DNA from: Pseudomonadales bacterium | GTDB taxonomy: Bacteria > Pseudomonadota > Gammaproteobacteria > Pseudomonadales > JAHRWD01 | Length of the DNA stretch: 61,667 bases | Assembly: GCA_016763075.1 (NCBI GenBank) | Contig: JAESUM010000039.1 | Coordinates: forward strand, 1 to 61,667 | Reading direction: 5' to 3' | Shown here: piece by piece, positions 20,014 through 30,500 of the stretch | How positions within the stretch are numbered: position 1 is the first letter of the stretch | How the letters are laid out: the number at the start of each line of letters is the position of its first letter | Program-made: the position numbers and the translations under genes | Notes under the pieces: generated by a model | Database searches by the model: none | Told to the model about the DNA's origin: nothing | Seen by the model: the letters and a program-made list of their open reading frames with translations, nothing else

Positions 20014-20574
20014 ATGCACAGACAGCATATAAAAGGATTTTCACTGATTGAACTGATGATTACGGTCGCCATTATGGCCATCGTTCTCATGGTTGGCATC
20101 CCCAGTTTCACTGGCACGATAAACAAAAGCGGTGTCGCGTCTTCTATTAACGATATTCAAACCTCGCTAACCGAAGCCCGTAGCGAAGCGATTACACGCG
20201 GCCTCACCGTGTCCGTGTGCAGCAGCAACGACCAAGCCAGCTGCTCCGGCACTTGGAGCGATGGCTGGATTCTATTTGAAGATGAAAATGAAAATGGCAT
20301 TCTTGAAGCCACTACCGACATGATATCGGTCACTCAAGGCCTCAACGCCGAAAATGAACTCAGATTAGTTGCTACCAGCACGTCGATGATCCAATACCAA
20401 AACAGTGGCTACGCCGATCAAACCGCAACATTCATCGGCTGCCCTGGAGATAAAGACACCCAATACAGCCGCGCAGTGATCGTAAGCTCTTCAGGGATGG
20501 TACGTAAAAGCCGCGACAGCGATGCCAACAACATTCATGAAGACAGCACGGGAACCGATTTAACATGCCCATAA
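20014..20574 (+). CDS. fimT: Minor pseudopilin, FimT/FimU (GspH) family
   Basis: Type IV pilus minor pilin thought to help prime pilus assembly. It has 186 residues with a short leader and the prepilin peptidase site after Gly8 (KG then FSLIEL), including Glu5 of the mature chain, followed by the hydrophobic helix. The C-terminal part is a GspH-type beta domain with several Cys that could pair. The ATG at 20014 gives a normal leader length; TTG/ATG codons at 19996 and 19999 in frame are alternatives. It is first in the operon and overlaps pilV by 10 bases. Confidence 0.9.
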   Translation: MHRQHIKGFSLIELMITVAIMAIVLMVGIPSFTGTINKSGVASSINDIQTSLTEARSEAITRGLTVSVCSSNDQASCSGTWSDGWILFEDENENGILEATTDMISVTQGLNAENELRLVATSTSMIQYQNSGYADQTATFIGCPGDKDTQYSRAVIVSSSGMVRKSRDSDANNIHEDSTGTDLTCP

Positions 20575-21065
20575 TATTTGCTGGTAAGCGCAACCTTTCA
20601 ATTCAGCGTAAGCAATCTGGCTTTAGCTTAATTGAGGTGATGGTGACTGCGCTAATTTTGTCTACCTCGATGCTGGGCATTGCTCAACTGCAAGCGACAT
20701 CGATGAAAAACAGCCACGACGCTCATTTTCGCTCGACCGCCAACACACTGGCTTACGAGATTGTTGACCGGATGCGCGCCAACCGCACCATTTCTTCGAC
20801 CACAATAAATTATGCTATCAGCATTGGCACTACCATTACCGCCAGCAACTGTGAAACAAACTCTTGTACACCCGCCCAGTTAAGCGGATACGACTTAGAA
20901 GCGTGGAAGTACCTACTTGCCACAAACCTGCCCGGCGGCGATGGCGCCATTAGCGTAGCCATTGGTACCACCGGTGCAGAAGTCACGGTTACCGTTCAAT
21001 GGAAAGACAATGACAGCGCAGGCAATCGTAATAATTACCGTCTAAATATTTCTACCTTACTCTAG
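20565..21065 (+). CDS. pilV: Minor pilin PilV
   Basis: Type IV pilus minor pilin of 166 residues. A 19-residue leader ends in Gly19 before FSLIEVMV, with mature Glu5 present. The hydrophobic helix is followed by the PilV-type sequence containing ANTLAYEIVDRMRANR. One Cys pair is visible in the globular domain. Its start lies within the last codons of fimT, implying translational coupling. It is probably part of the minor pilin complex below the PilY1 tip. Confidence 0.93.
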   Translation: MPIIFAGKRNLSIQRKQSGFSLIEVMVTALILSTSMLGIAQLQATSMKNSHDAHFRSTANTLAYEIVDRMRANRTISSTTINYAISIGTTITASNCETNSCTPAQLSGYDLEAWKYLLATNLPGGDGAISVAIGTTGAEVTVTVQWKDNDSAGNRNNYRLNISTLL

Positions 21066-21084
21066 CTCTGAATCAAATTTAGCC

Positions 21085-22245
21085 ATGAATCATTCTATTA
21101 AAAACAGCAACAACGGCCGTTTGCCCCCAACCACTCAAAAGGGTTTCAGCCTAGTTGAGTTGATGATCGCTATGGTGATTGGTGTTTCGCTAATGGCCGG
21201 CGTGGTACAAGTTGCCGTTTCGAGCAAAACCAGTTTCGTGGTCGGTGAAGAGCTTTCAAGGCTGCAAGAAAACAGCCGCTTTGCACTGGATGTCATGACC
21301 GACGATATTCGCACTGCAGGCTACTTAGGTTTTTCAATTGCAGATGGTTCGCTGATTACCACCGTTACCGCAAACCCCCCGCCGACAGTTACGTTTGACG
21401 CAGCTAGCATGATCAAAGGGTATCACTGGGACGGTTCAAATTGGTCTCCCAGTATACCCGCAGTCGACACCGCCTTAGGCACAGTAGTCAGCGGTACCGA
21501 CATCATCATCATACAGTCTGGTTCAGACTGCGGCGGCCAACTTATTTCAACTATGGCGAATGCAAATAACCCGGTACAAGTACACCAAGGCAACACCTGT
21601 AATATCCAAGACGGCGACATACTTGTCATCAGCGATTACACCCACATGGATGTTTTCAAGGTTAAATCTACTAACGCACCGGGTGCTGCCAAATTAAACA
21701 TTGTTCACTCCGTGGGCAACAATGCTGCTTGCAACCCAAACGGGCCAGGTGCCATTGCATGCAATACTCAAAACAATTTGGGCACGACCTACGGCACAGA
21801 TTCTGAAATATTAGTTGTGCAATCTATGACATATTTCATTCGCAATGGCGCTAATGGCTCCCCCGCATTATGGCGTTTGAACAACAATACCAGCGCTGTA
21901 GAAGAGCTGGTAGAAGGTGTTGAAGACCTGGAAATACTCTATGGCGTAGACAGCGATGCCATTGGCACCAGCGGCTACGGTGTGGTTGACCAATACATTG
22001 ATGCCGACACAGTAGACGTCGATGGCACAGGAACCTGGGACTGGGCCGATGTTATTAGCGTTCGCCTTGCACTACTGGTGAAAACATCTTCCGACAACGT
22101 TCTGAGCGAAGCACAAGACTTCACATTTTTGGCTGCAACCGCTCCGGCCGCTATTTCAGCGGCCTCTGCCGTCACCCCTTCCGATCTTGCAGTACGGCGA
22201 ACATTAAGCACCACCATTCAATTGCGTAATCGCGGTTTACAATAA
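21085..22245 (+). CDS. pilW: Minor pilin PilW
   Basis: Minor pilin of 386 residues, the larger size usual for PilW. The leader ends at Gly20 before FSLVELMI with mature Glu5. The segment LQENSRFALDVMTDDIRTAGYLGF after the helix is a family hallmark, seen here at about residues 67-90. The large C-terminal region is Thr/Asn/Ala-rich and likely exposed. It begins 19 bases after pilV. Confidence 0.93.
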   Translation: MNHSIKNSNNGRLPPTTQKGFSLVELMIAMVIGVSLMAGVVQVAVSSKTSFVVGEELSRLQENSRFALDVMTDDIRTAGYLGFSIADGSLITTVTANPPPTVTFDAASMIKGYHWDGSNWSPSIPAVDTALGTVVSGTDIIIIQSGSDCGGQLISTMANANNPVQVHQGNTCNIQDGDILVISDYTHMDVFKVKSTNAPGAAKLNIVHSVGNNAACNPNGPGAIACNTQNNLGTTYGTDSEILVVQSMTYFIRNGANGSPALWRLNNNTSAVEELVEGVEDLEILYGVDSDAIGTSGYGVVDQYIDADTVDVDGTGTWDWADVISVRLALLVKTSSDNVLSEAQDFTFLAATAPAAISAASAVTPSDLAVRRTLSTTIQLRNRGLQ

Positions 22246-22299
22246 CCGCTTAACCACTCACTCACTGAAACAGCCAGAACAAAGCACAGAGGTATAATC

Positions 22300-22908
22300 A
22301 TGATCAAACCCATACAAAGCTGCCCTAAGCAGCAAAAAGGCAGTGTGCTTGTGATTGGGCTGGTGATTTTACTGGTCATCAGTTTTATAGGAATCAGCTC
22401 GATATCTTCATCCAAACTAGAGCTAAAAATGTCGAACAATGATCGTCATCGGCAATTGGGTTTTCAAGCCGCAGAGGCCGCTTTGCGTGAAGGTGAGCGC
22501 GTTGCAAACACAACCGATGCGAGAGGGCTTGCCAATGATGCCTGTACCGGTGGCTATTGCAGCTCACGGGGTTATTACATCAACCGAAACCAGCAAGCCG
22601 TTAACAAAGCAACCAGCGCTAATTATTGCTCAACCGATTTCACCCCAGAGCGGTGGGTAACCGGCTGCGGTGGAACCAGCCTTGAAGTTTGGAGTACTGC
22701 CAACCTTTCAATGGCCTACAGTGGCTCTGCCATTCCAGGGGTAGCCGTAACGGCGCGTTATATCATCGAATATCTTGACGATGTTGATTGCTCCGGCAGC
22801 CCAATAGGCCCGCCATACGACTGCCAATTATTTCGCGTCACCGCGCTAGGTTATGGCGGAACCGAAAACAGCCCCGTCATGCTGCAATCTGTATTTACCA
22901 AAGGATAA
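22300..22908 (+). CDS. pilX: Minor pilin PilX
   Basis: Minor pilin of 202 residues. The leader ends at Gly14 before SVLVIGLV; as is usual for PilX, the mature chain lacks the Glu5 of other pilins. The helix is followed by the PilX_N-type sequence with MSNNDRHRQLGFQAAEAALREGE. Several Cys are present in the globular part. It is coexpressed with pilW upstream and the small exported protein downstream. Confidence 0.92.
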   Translation: MIKPIQSCPKQQKGSVLVIGLVILLVISFIGISSISSSKLELKMSNNDRHRQLGFQAAEAALREGERVANTTDARGLANDACTGGYCSSRGYYINRNQQAVNKATSANYCSTDFTPERWVTGCGGTSLEVWSTANLSMAYSGSAIPGVAVTARYIIEYLDDVDCSGSPIGPPYDCQLFRVTALGYGGTENSPVMLQSVFTKG

Positions 22909-22913
22909 TTGTC

Positions 22914-23240
22914 ATGCCATTTATCAAACGCCTGCTGTCGCTCAATTTGCTTGCTTTGCTATTGCTGGGCTCCTCCTATGGGCACTCCATAAGCGCCAAC
23001 CACCTGCCTACGAATGCGGCCTCTGCCAAAACCGTGCGTTACGTCATTGGCGAGCTGGTTGAACGACTACCCCAAAAAATCGTGACGAACGTCGGTACCT
23101 ATTCCACATCCTATATCCGCGTGCTTGATCAGCGCACACCGGCCACTATATTGGCGGCCAAAAACAAAACAACACCACAGGGAAAGGTTCAACTTAAGTT
23201 GGATTCAGCAAACAATTTGCTAGAAGTCATTTTGTACTAA
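22914..23240 (+). CDS. Small exported protein between pilX and pilY1
   Basis: I do not recognise this 108-residue protein. It starts with a clear signal peptide (MPFIKRLLSLNLLALLLL, cleavage likely near Gly-His-Ser or Ala-Asn) and has a mature part of about 80 residues without Cys or membrane segment. The ATG at 22914 follows the pilX stop by five bases, and pilY1 starts 18 bases after its end, so it belongs to the pilus operon. P. aeruginosa has small genes (pilY2, pilE) after pilY1 instead. A role in PilY1 export or stability is possible but unproven. Confidence 0.75.
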   Translation: MPFIKRLLSLNLLALLLLGSSYGHSISANHLPTNAASAKTVRYVIGELVERLPQKIVTNVGTYSTSYIRVLDQRTPATILAAKNKTTPQGKVQLKLDSANNLLEVILY

Positions 23241-23258
23241 TTCGGGGATATGTAGGTT

Positions 23259-26200
23259 ATGCAAAGTCCATCAGCGCGAAGAGTGGCTACTATGAAGAAA
23301 AACTACGCACACACCAAACAGGCTTCACGAATAAGCTTCTCAAGTATGAGCTTACTCGGGTTGATGTTAGTGAGTAACGGCCCATTACAAGCCGAAAGCA
23401 ATGCCGACTTTGACGCTTACCCGCCGACGATTTCAACCCTGGGTGCAGGTGATTTACCCAATGTGTTGGTGGTGCTCGATAACTCCAACAGCATGGATGA
23501 GAATGCCTCTGGGGCAGCGGTAGGTAGTGCCAGCGCGCTTAGCAAATCAGAGATTGCGCGCGCCGCGGTAAAGGACTTAATCATCAATTTTAACAACCAG
23601 ATGCGTATGGGGCTGATGGCCTATCAGCAGAATGGCGTTAACCCAGCCCAAATACACAATGCACCCTATGACGCTAGTTTTGATCCCACAAATTATATTG
23701 ACCCCACAAATTTCCCAACAGCTGCAGCGTACGATGCTTTTATCGCAACCGTACCACGCGATTCGTTGACCAAAAAATACCGAACCCCTAATACCAGCAA
23801 TACCCCTGAATTTATCTATTACAACATCGCCTTACCGTTTTATTCGAACAGCAACGCTGGCTCAAAATTCTGCTATTCCCAGGATGCAGACTTTGATAAT
23901 TACGGCGATTTCACAGCCGGGGTTACCGATATATACCGTTGCTTTAGTCAAATGACCGCCACGACAGACCCGAATCCAAGCACAATATGGGGTAACGCCG
24001 CACTAGAGTTAGCTGCTGGTTTAGGAACGTATAACTACACTACAATATTTAGTTTAACAGACAGTGATGATGCTCAAAACATTGTTGATACTGGGACATT
24101 TATGACTTGGTATCACGTGGGTGATTCTTGGTTTTCTAATACTAGACCCGCAAATGGGTATCTACACACCCCTATAGCATTGCTTGATACAACCCAAAGT
24201 GCTGCACTCAACGTAAAGCTTAATACCTCTCAATTTGCCACTAACGCGCCTACTGATGCCGCATTCCCCTTGCAAAATGCAGGGTTTACACCTTTAGCTG
24301 GCACACTGGAAACAGCCAAGGACTATTTTACAGATGGTACGACTTTGGGTGCCAGTGAAGGCGGGCCTGTGGCTGCTATTCCGGCAAATGTATGCAGCAA
24401 CAAAGATTTTGTGGTGCTTGTCACAGACGGTTTACCCTCCACGGATGCAAATGGCAATAAAATCACAAATACCGCATTAGCTATAACCGAAGTCGCAGAC
24501 AAAGCCGCTGCCTTATTGGCTAACGGAGTACGTACTTACGTCGTTGGCTACGCATTACCCGAGGGTGTAACCCCTGGGATTCTGGATGCCATCGCCATTG
24601 CTGGTGGTACGTCAGTTTCTTATTTAGCAGATGATCCAACCGCTTTAAGCAGCACTCTCACCGGTATTTTTACCGATATCCTCAACCGTACATCTTCTGG
24701 CTCTGCCGCAGCGGTAATCTCGAATAACATTGCTGGTGAAGGCGCGTTATACCAAGCGTTATATGACCCAAGCATCACCATTGCGAGCAAAAATGTAACC
24801 TGGGGTGGGCGTTTACACTCTATTTTCATCGATTCCAAAGGCCTATTCCGCGAAGATACCAACGGCAATGATCAGTTAGATGATTACAGTACAGATGTCG
24901 TCATTGAAATGAGCTACGACGAATTTGCTGCCCAAACCAAAATTTACCGCTACGTAACCACAGATGGCAATATCAGCGGTGTTACTCCCACAGAGCATAC
25001 GCTCTCCGAACTTGACTCTATTTGGGATGCGCGGGATCAGCTCAATGCGCTGACTAACCTTACTGTACAGCGCAGTTACACAGCAACCGCCTCGACCGGA
25101 CGGCACGTCTTCACTTGGTTTGATAACGATAACGACGGTTCGGCAGATGCTACTGACGGCGATGGTATTGTCGATAGCGGCGAAACCGTAGACTTTGTGC
25201 CTGCGAACTTCCCCACCGCAACCCCTGGCCACAATGCCTTCCGTTACCTTGATGTAAGCACCACTGAAGTGAGCAACTTGGTGAACTTCATTCGCGGAGA
25301 AGAGGGTATCACTGGGTACCGATCACGAACCATTGACTACAACGGCGACAGTACTGATGAAGTATGGCGCTTAGGCGATATCATTCATTCATCGCCCATT
25401 GTTGTGGGTGCGCCCAATCAGCATTACCACACAACCTATAACGACTACAGCTACCAAGCCTACATCGACCAATACAAGGACCGACGCCAAGTGTTGTACG
25501 TGGGCGCCAATGACGGGATGATTCATGCCTTCAATGGCGGCTTCTGGAATGACAGCAATACTTCCTTTGACCTTACCAATAGCGGTGCCACTGCAGTAAC
25601 TCACCCACTGGGGTCAGAGCTTTGGGCCTATATACCTCAGAATTTACTGCCGCATTTACAATGGCTTGGTGATCCGAATTACGCTCATGTTTATTATGTA
25701 GACGGCCCGCCAAAAGCCCACGATGTAAAAATATTCGCCGATGATTCGGTACATCCTGGGGGCTGGGGCACTATCTTGGTAATTGGTATGCGCTTTGGTG
25801 GTGGCGACTACCAGCTTGATATGGACGGCGACACGGTTGACGACACCACCACGCGCTCTGCCTATATTGTGTTGGACATTACTGACCCCGAATCACCGCC
25901 TACTCTGCTAGCTGAAATTACCGATGCAAACCTTGGTTTTACATTCGGTGTGCCAACACTGGTCAAACAACGTAGCGCAAGCATCATAAATGGCTGGAAT
26001 ACGCCTGATGTGAACAACTGGTACCTGGCTTTTGGATCAGGCCCGATTGGTAGTGATGGCCTGAACAATGCCAAAAGTGACCAAAATGCTCGTTACTATT
26101 TATACGATTTAGGCGATGCATCACTGACCACTCCGCGCGCTATGGCCATGCTGAGTGGATTCCCGCTTACGCTTTCAGCCGCCACTAGTTTCGCCGGTAG

Positions 26201-27080
26201 CAGCACTTCGATAGATGGAGATTTCGACTACTCCGACGACGCGGTTTATTTTGGCCTGACAGGATACACAGGCGGAGCCGACACCGGTTCACTGCAGCGC
26301 TTAACCATTAACACAAATGCTGCGCTATCTACCGTCAGCAGTGTACTCAGCTCTACACAACCGATCACCGCGCAACCATATACACTGACGGATGCACTGG
26401 GCGCCCATTGGGTATACGTCGGTACTGGTCGGTTCATAACCAATTCGGATAATGCCGGAACCAATCAACAATACTATTACGGTATTAAAGACTCCTTCAT
26501 TGGTTCGGCAAGCATCTCAAACATGGTCGATACCACAAACATTCAAGTCTTTGGTGACGGATCGATTTTAGACCCAACCAATGCACCCACTTCAAGTGTA
26601 GAAATTGGTGGCAACACCGTCACCTCTATTGATGCGCTAAAAATAGTGATGCAGAGCAAGGATGGTTGGTACAGAAAGCTTGATTTCGACGGCACCAACC
26701 CAAGCGCTAGAGTTGGCAATGTAGCCAACTCTATAGGCACAACCTTGCTGTTCGTTGACTACCAACCCGGCACAGACCCGTGCGCTCCGGAGGGCAGTAG
26801 TGATTTATTCGCACTTGATTTCCAAGCCGGCGTGGCACCAAAACACGGCGCGTTAGGGTATGACGGAAGCACCACGAATAACTCCACAAGCCTGGCGCTT
26901 TCGAGTGTATCCCTTGGCAAAGGTTTATCTTCAGAGCCTATCACTCACAGCAATGAAGATGGCGATGTTCAGGTGATCACCCAAAGTTCTACCGCTGCAA
27001 TTGGAGCAACAGCGATCACCTCAGCTGGTGTTGAGAACGGCCGTCAGTCATGGAGAATCATCAAAAACTGGCGTAAATGA
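23259..27080 (+). CDS. pilY1: PilY1 type IV pilus tip adhesin
   Basis: Large exported pilus tip protein for adhesion and surface sensing, 1273 residues. After a signal segment (about 20-45) comes a von Willebrand A-like domain with the metal-site motif DNSNS at residues 74-78 and a VTDG strand near 388. The C-terminal half (about 640-1150) is the PilY1/PilC beta-propeller, opening WRLGDIIHSSP and containing YVGANDGMIHAFN. Asp-rich loops with the D-x-D-x-D pattern (near 630 and 850) look calcium-binding. An internal ATG at 23292 is an alternative start. The vWA part around 23.65-24.3 kb looks more AT-rich than its surroundings. Confidence 0.93.
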   Translation: MQSPSARRVATMKKNYAHTKQASRISFSSMSLLGLMLVSNGPLQAESNADFDAYPPTISTLGAGDLPNVLVVLDNSNSMDENASGAAVGSASALSKSEIARAAVKDLIINFNNQMRMGLMAYQQNGVNPAQIHNAPYDASFDPTNYIDPTNFPTAAAYDAFIATVPRDSLTKKYRTPNTSNTPEFIYYNIALPFYSNSNAGSKFCYSQDADFDNYGDFTAGVTDIYRCFSQMTATTDPNPSTIWGNAALELAAGLGTYNYTTIFSLTDSDDAQNIVDTGTFMTWYHVGDSWFSNTRPANGYLHTPIALLDTTQSAALNVKLNTSQFATNAPTDAAFPLQNAGFTPLAGTLETAKDYFTDGTTLGASEGGPVAAIPANVCSNKDFVVLVTDGLPSTDANGNKITNTALAITEVADKAAALLANGVRTYVVGYALPEGVTPGILDAIAIAGGTSVSYLADDPTALSSTLTGIFTDILNRTSSGSAAAVISNNIAGEGALYQALYDPSITIASKNVTWGGRLHSIFIDSKGLFREDTNGNDQLDDYSTDVVIEMSYDEFAAQTKIYRYVTTDGNISGVTPTEHTLSELDSIWDARDQLNALTNLTVQRSYTATASTGRHVFTWFDNDNDGSADATDGDGIVDSGETVDFVPANFPTATPGHNAFRYLDVSTTEVSNLVNFIRGEEGITGYRSRTIDYNGDSTDEVWRLGDIIHSSPIVVGAPNQHYHTTYNDYSYQAYIDQYKDRRQVLYVGANDGMIHAFNGGFWNDSNTSFDLTNSGATAVTHPLGSELWAYIPQNLLPHLQWLGDPNYAHVYYVDGPPKAHDVKIFADDSVHPGGWGTILVIGMRFGGGDYQLDMDGDTVDDTTTRSAYIVLDITDPESPPTLLAEITDANLGFTFGVPTLVKQRSASIINGWNTPDVNNWYLAFGSGPIGSDGLNNAKSDQNARYYLYDLGDASLTTPRAMAMLSGFPLTLSAATSFAGSSTSIDGDFDYSDDAVYFGLTGYTGGADTGSLQRLTINTNAALSTVSSVLSSTQPITAQPYTLTDALGAHWVYVGTGRFITNSDNAGTNQQYYYGIKDSFIGSASISNMVDTTNIQVFGDGSILDPTNAPTSSVEIGGNTVTSIDALKIVMQSKDGWYRKLDFDGTNPSARVGNVANSIGTTLLFVDYQPGTDPCAPEGSSDLFALDFQAGVAPKHGALGYDGSTTNNSTSLALSSVSLGKGLSSEPITHSNEDGDVQVITQSSTAAIGATAITSAGVENGRQSWRIIKNWRK

Positions 27081-27102
27081 TTTGAGGTCAGTTCAAAATA
27101 TT

Positions 27103-27147
27103 GCGTGGCTCAAATATTAAATTTGCTTACTTTGAACCACGTTTTTT
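27103..27147 (+). terminator. Rho-independent terminator of the minor pilin operon
   Basis: CGTGG-c-TCAAA (27104-27114) pairs with TTTGA-a-CCACG (27131-27141), followed by six T residues at 27142-27147. It lies 23 bases after the pilY1 stop. Confidence 0.85.
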
Positions 27148-27234
27148 GGACTAACATGCGCTTTGCCTTGCGGGATTATGGCGGGGCACTAACGAGACTG
27201 CTAGCGATGCTAGTTAAGCCATTGTCAGTGACGA

Positions 27235-27555
27235 TTAGAGTTGATCTGTATCTTCTAGTTTAACCAGATCAAAGGCGGGCTCTTCGTACGGGTGAGCGGC
27301 CCGCAGCGCTGTTAACACCGCCTTAATAAACTGATCATCACAAACCATTTCAAGTTTATATTCCTCAACCTGCTCTACAACACCCTGCTGACCTAAGAAT
27401 GGCTCGCTTCCCTCAAGCGCCCGAAACTGGCCAGTTCCAAGAGTTTGCCAGCAACAACTGTCGTAGTTGCCAATTTTTCCAGCACCGGCTTCAAACAGTG
27501 CTTGTTTGACCAATTCCACATGCTCCGTGGGTACATAAACACACAGTTTATGCAC
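27235..27555 (-). CDS. Small NIF3/CutA-like (YqfO C-terminal type) protein
   Basis: A 106-residue protein resembling the PII/CutA-like insert domain of YqfO/NIF3 proteins, here as a stand-alone unit. The start MHKLCVYVPTEHVELVKQAL and the ending motif AHPYEEPAFDLVKLED are the recognisable parts. Function is unknown; a ligand- or metal-binding role is only suggested by the fold family. Its start codon lies immediately after the purL stop, so it is cotranscribed with purL. Confidence 0.8.
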   Translation of the reverse strand: MHKLCVYVPTEHVELVKQALFEAGAGKIGNYDSCCWQTLGTGQFRALEGSEPFLGQQGVVEQVEEYKLEMVCDDQFIKAVLTALRAAHPYEEPAFDLVKLEDTDQL

Positions 27556-30500
27556 TTAGCCAACCCATTTTCTAGCGTTATAAAACATTCGCATCCAAGG
27601 GCCATCTTCAGCCCATTGCTCTACCGCTTGACTCGGTTGATTTGGTTGGCTCGGAAACCAAGAGTTTTGCACGGTACGAAAAACACGCTCGGGGTGCGGC
27701 ATCATAATGGTTGATCGCCCATCAACACTGGTTAGCCCAGTGATACCGCCGGGTGATCCGTTCGGGTTTGCGGGGAATTGCTCGGTGGTTTGGCCACGGT
27801 TATCGACATACTGCATGGCTATTTGCTGGCCATTTTGCAGTTGCTTTAATTGTTCCGCGCTACCTTCAACACGGCCTTCGCCATGGGCAACCACTACCGG
27901 AATGCTACTGCCTTCCATACCTTGCAAAAAGATTGACGGCGATTTTTTAATCTTCGTGCGAACAAAACGCGCTTCAAATTGATCTGACTGATTACGTACG
28001 AATTCTGGCCAGTGCTGCGCACCCGGAATCAGCTCACGCAGTTGCGACAACATTTGGCAACCATTACACACCCCAAGACTAAACCGGTCTTCAAGTTCAA
28101 AGAATGCTTGAAACTGGTCACGCACTTGGTTGTTAAGCAGGATCGATTTTGCCCATCCGCCGCCAGCGCCCAATACATCTCCGTATGAAAACCCGCCACA
28201 AGCGACCAAGCCTTTAAAGCCTGAACCGCTTACATCGTCGAGTTTCACCCGACCTGAAATAATATCGCTCATATGCACGTCAACTGCACTAAAGCCTGCC
28301 CGTTCAAAGGCCGCAGCCATTTCTACTTGACCGTTTACACCCTGCTCACGAAGTATGGCCACGCGTGGCCGCGCACCGGTATTGATATACGGCGCGGCCG
28401 GGTTTTGCTGTGAATCAAAACTTAGCTCAACACTCAAACCAGGGTTTTCTATATCAAGCAGACGGTCAAACTCTTGTAAAGCGGTTTCGGGATTGTCCCG
28501 CAAGGCCTGTATTTGATAGCTAGTTTCGCTCCAGAGGCGCTGATATTCAGCCCGCGAAGCGCTCAACACAACCGTATTCTTGCAGGATATATTAATCTGG
28601 TCTTTCTCATTCAAACTGCCAATCCAGTGGCAATACGCGCTTAAATTTAACGCTTCAATCTGTGCGTTCACAGTGGCTTGATCAGTTTGCTTGATCTGCA
28701 GTACGGCGCCTAATTCTTCGCTGAATAACGCACTGAGCGGCTCATCAGCATCGAGCTCAACATCAATACCAACATGGCCTGCAAAGGACATTTCGCACAG
28801 CGTGGCGAATAGCCCGCCGTCGGAGCGGTCATGATATGCCAATAGCTGGCCTTGCTTACGCAGGCTTTGCACAAGCTCAAAAAAACCTTTCAAAGATTGA
28901 GCGTCATCCAAGTTGGGGCAATCATCGCCCATCTGCTGGAACACCTGAGCCAGCGCCGAGCCACCAAGGCGGTTTTTGCCAGCGCCAAGGTCAATCAATA
29001 ACAACTGTGTTGGGCCCTGATCTGTTTTAAGTTGTGGCGTGGTGGTGGTTCGAACATCTACCACCGGCGCAAATGCAGTGATAATTAAAGACAGCGGCGA
29101 GGTGACTGACTTATCCGCCGAGCCCGTATCATTGGTCGGGTCTGGCCACACGGTGCGCATTGAAAGTGAGTCTTTACCCACGGGAATAGCGATGCCCAGC
29201 TCAGGGCACAGCTCCATGCCCACCGCTTTTACAGTATCAAACAGCGCTTCATCTTGGCCGCTGTACCCTGCTGCGGCCATCCAATTTGCCGAGAGTTTAA
29301 TATCAGATATTTTGTTAATTGAAGCGGCGGCGATATTGGTAATGGCTTCTGCCACTGCCATACGCCCGGATGCCGAGGCATCAATAAGTGCTAGCGGCGT
29401 GCGCTCGCCCATTGCCATGGCTTCGCCGGTGTATCCGTCAAATGAGCTAGAAGTTACCGCCACATCAGAAACCGGCACTTGCCACGGGCCTACCATTTGG
29501 TCTCGGCAAACCATACCGGTAATGGACCTGTCGCCAATGTTAATCAAGAAATCTTTCGCTGCCACACTGGGCAGTTGCAGTACTCGCCGGGCTGCTTCGA
29601 CCAGCTCGATACCTGCTGTGTTGAGGCTGTCTTTTGTATATTCAGTGCGCTTAACAGTACGCTGCATTGCCGGTGGTTTACCAAATAAAACCGACATCGG
29701 CAGATCAACCGGGTTGTTTTCAAACTGTGGGTCTTCAACCTGCAAATGCTTTTCTTGAGTAGCGGTACCTACCCAAGCAAATGGGCAGCGTTCGCGGCCG
29801 CAAATTTGTTCAAATTGAGCCATACGCTGCGGGTCAACCGCCATCACGTAACGCTCTTGAGATTCATTACACCAAATTTCTAGCGGCGACATTCCTGGTT
29901 CGTCATTGAGTACTTTTCTTAGGTCAAACCGGCCACCAACGCCACCGTCTTTTACTAGCTCTGGCAATGCATTAGAAAGGCCGCCTGCACCCACATCGTG
30001 AATAAACAAAATAGGGTTGTCGTCGCCCAGTTGCCAGCATCTATCGATCACTTCTTGGCAACGTCGCTCCATTTCTGGATTTTCACGCTGTACCGATGCG
30101 AAATCGAGGTTTTCGTCGCTTGCGCCAGATGCCATCGAAGAGGCGGCACCTCCGCCTAACCCAATCAACATGGCTGGGCCGCCGAGCACAATCAGGTTAG
30201 AACCCGCCGGAAAATCATGCTTTTCAACTTGGCTGGCGCGGATATTTCCTAGCCCACCGGCAATCATAATGGGCTTGTGATAACCCCAAACTTCTTGGCC
30301 TTCTGGGCCTGCTGCTTGTTGCTCAAAGCTGCGAAAGTAACCGCTAATATTAGGGCGGCCATATTCGTTGTTGAACGCCGCGCCGCCAAGCGGCCCTTGG
30401 GTCATGATTTCTAGCGCAGAGACAATTCGATCAGGCTTGCCGTAAGCTGTTTCCCATGGCTGAGAAAAGCCTGGAATATTAAGATTCGATACACTAAAAC

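Noticed and set aside
29039-29758. Long plus-strand open frame inside purL
   Set aside because: It lies wholly antisense to the intact purL, has low-complexity Ser/Ala/Thr composition and no RBS or family motif.
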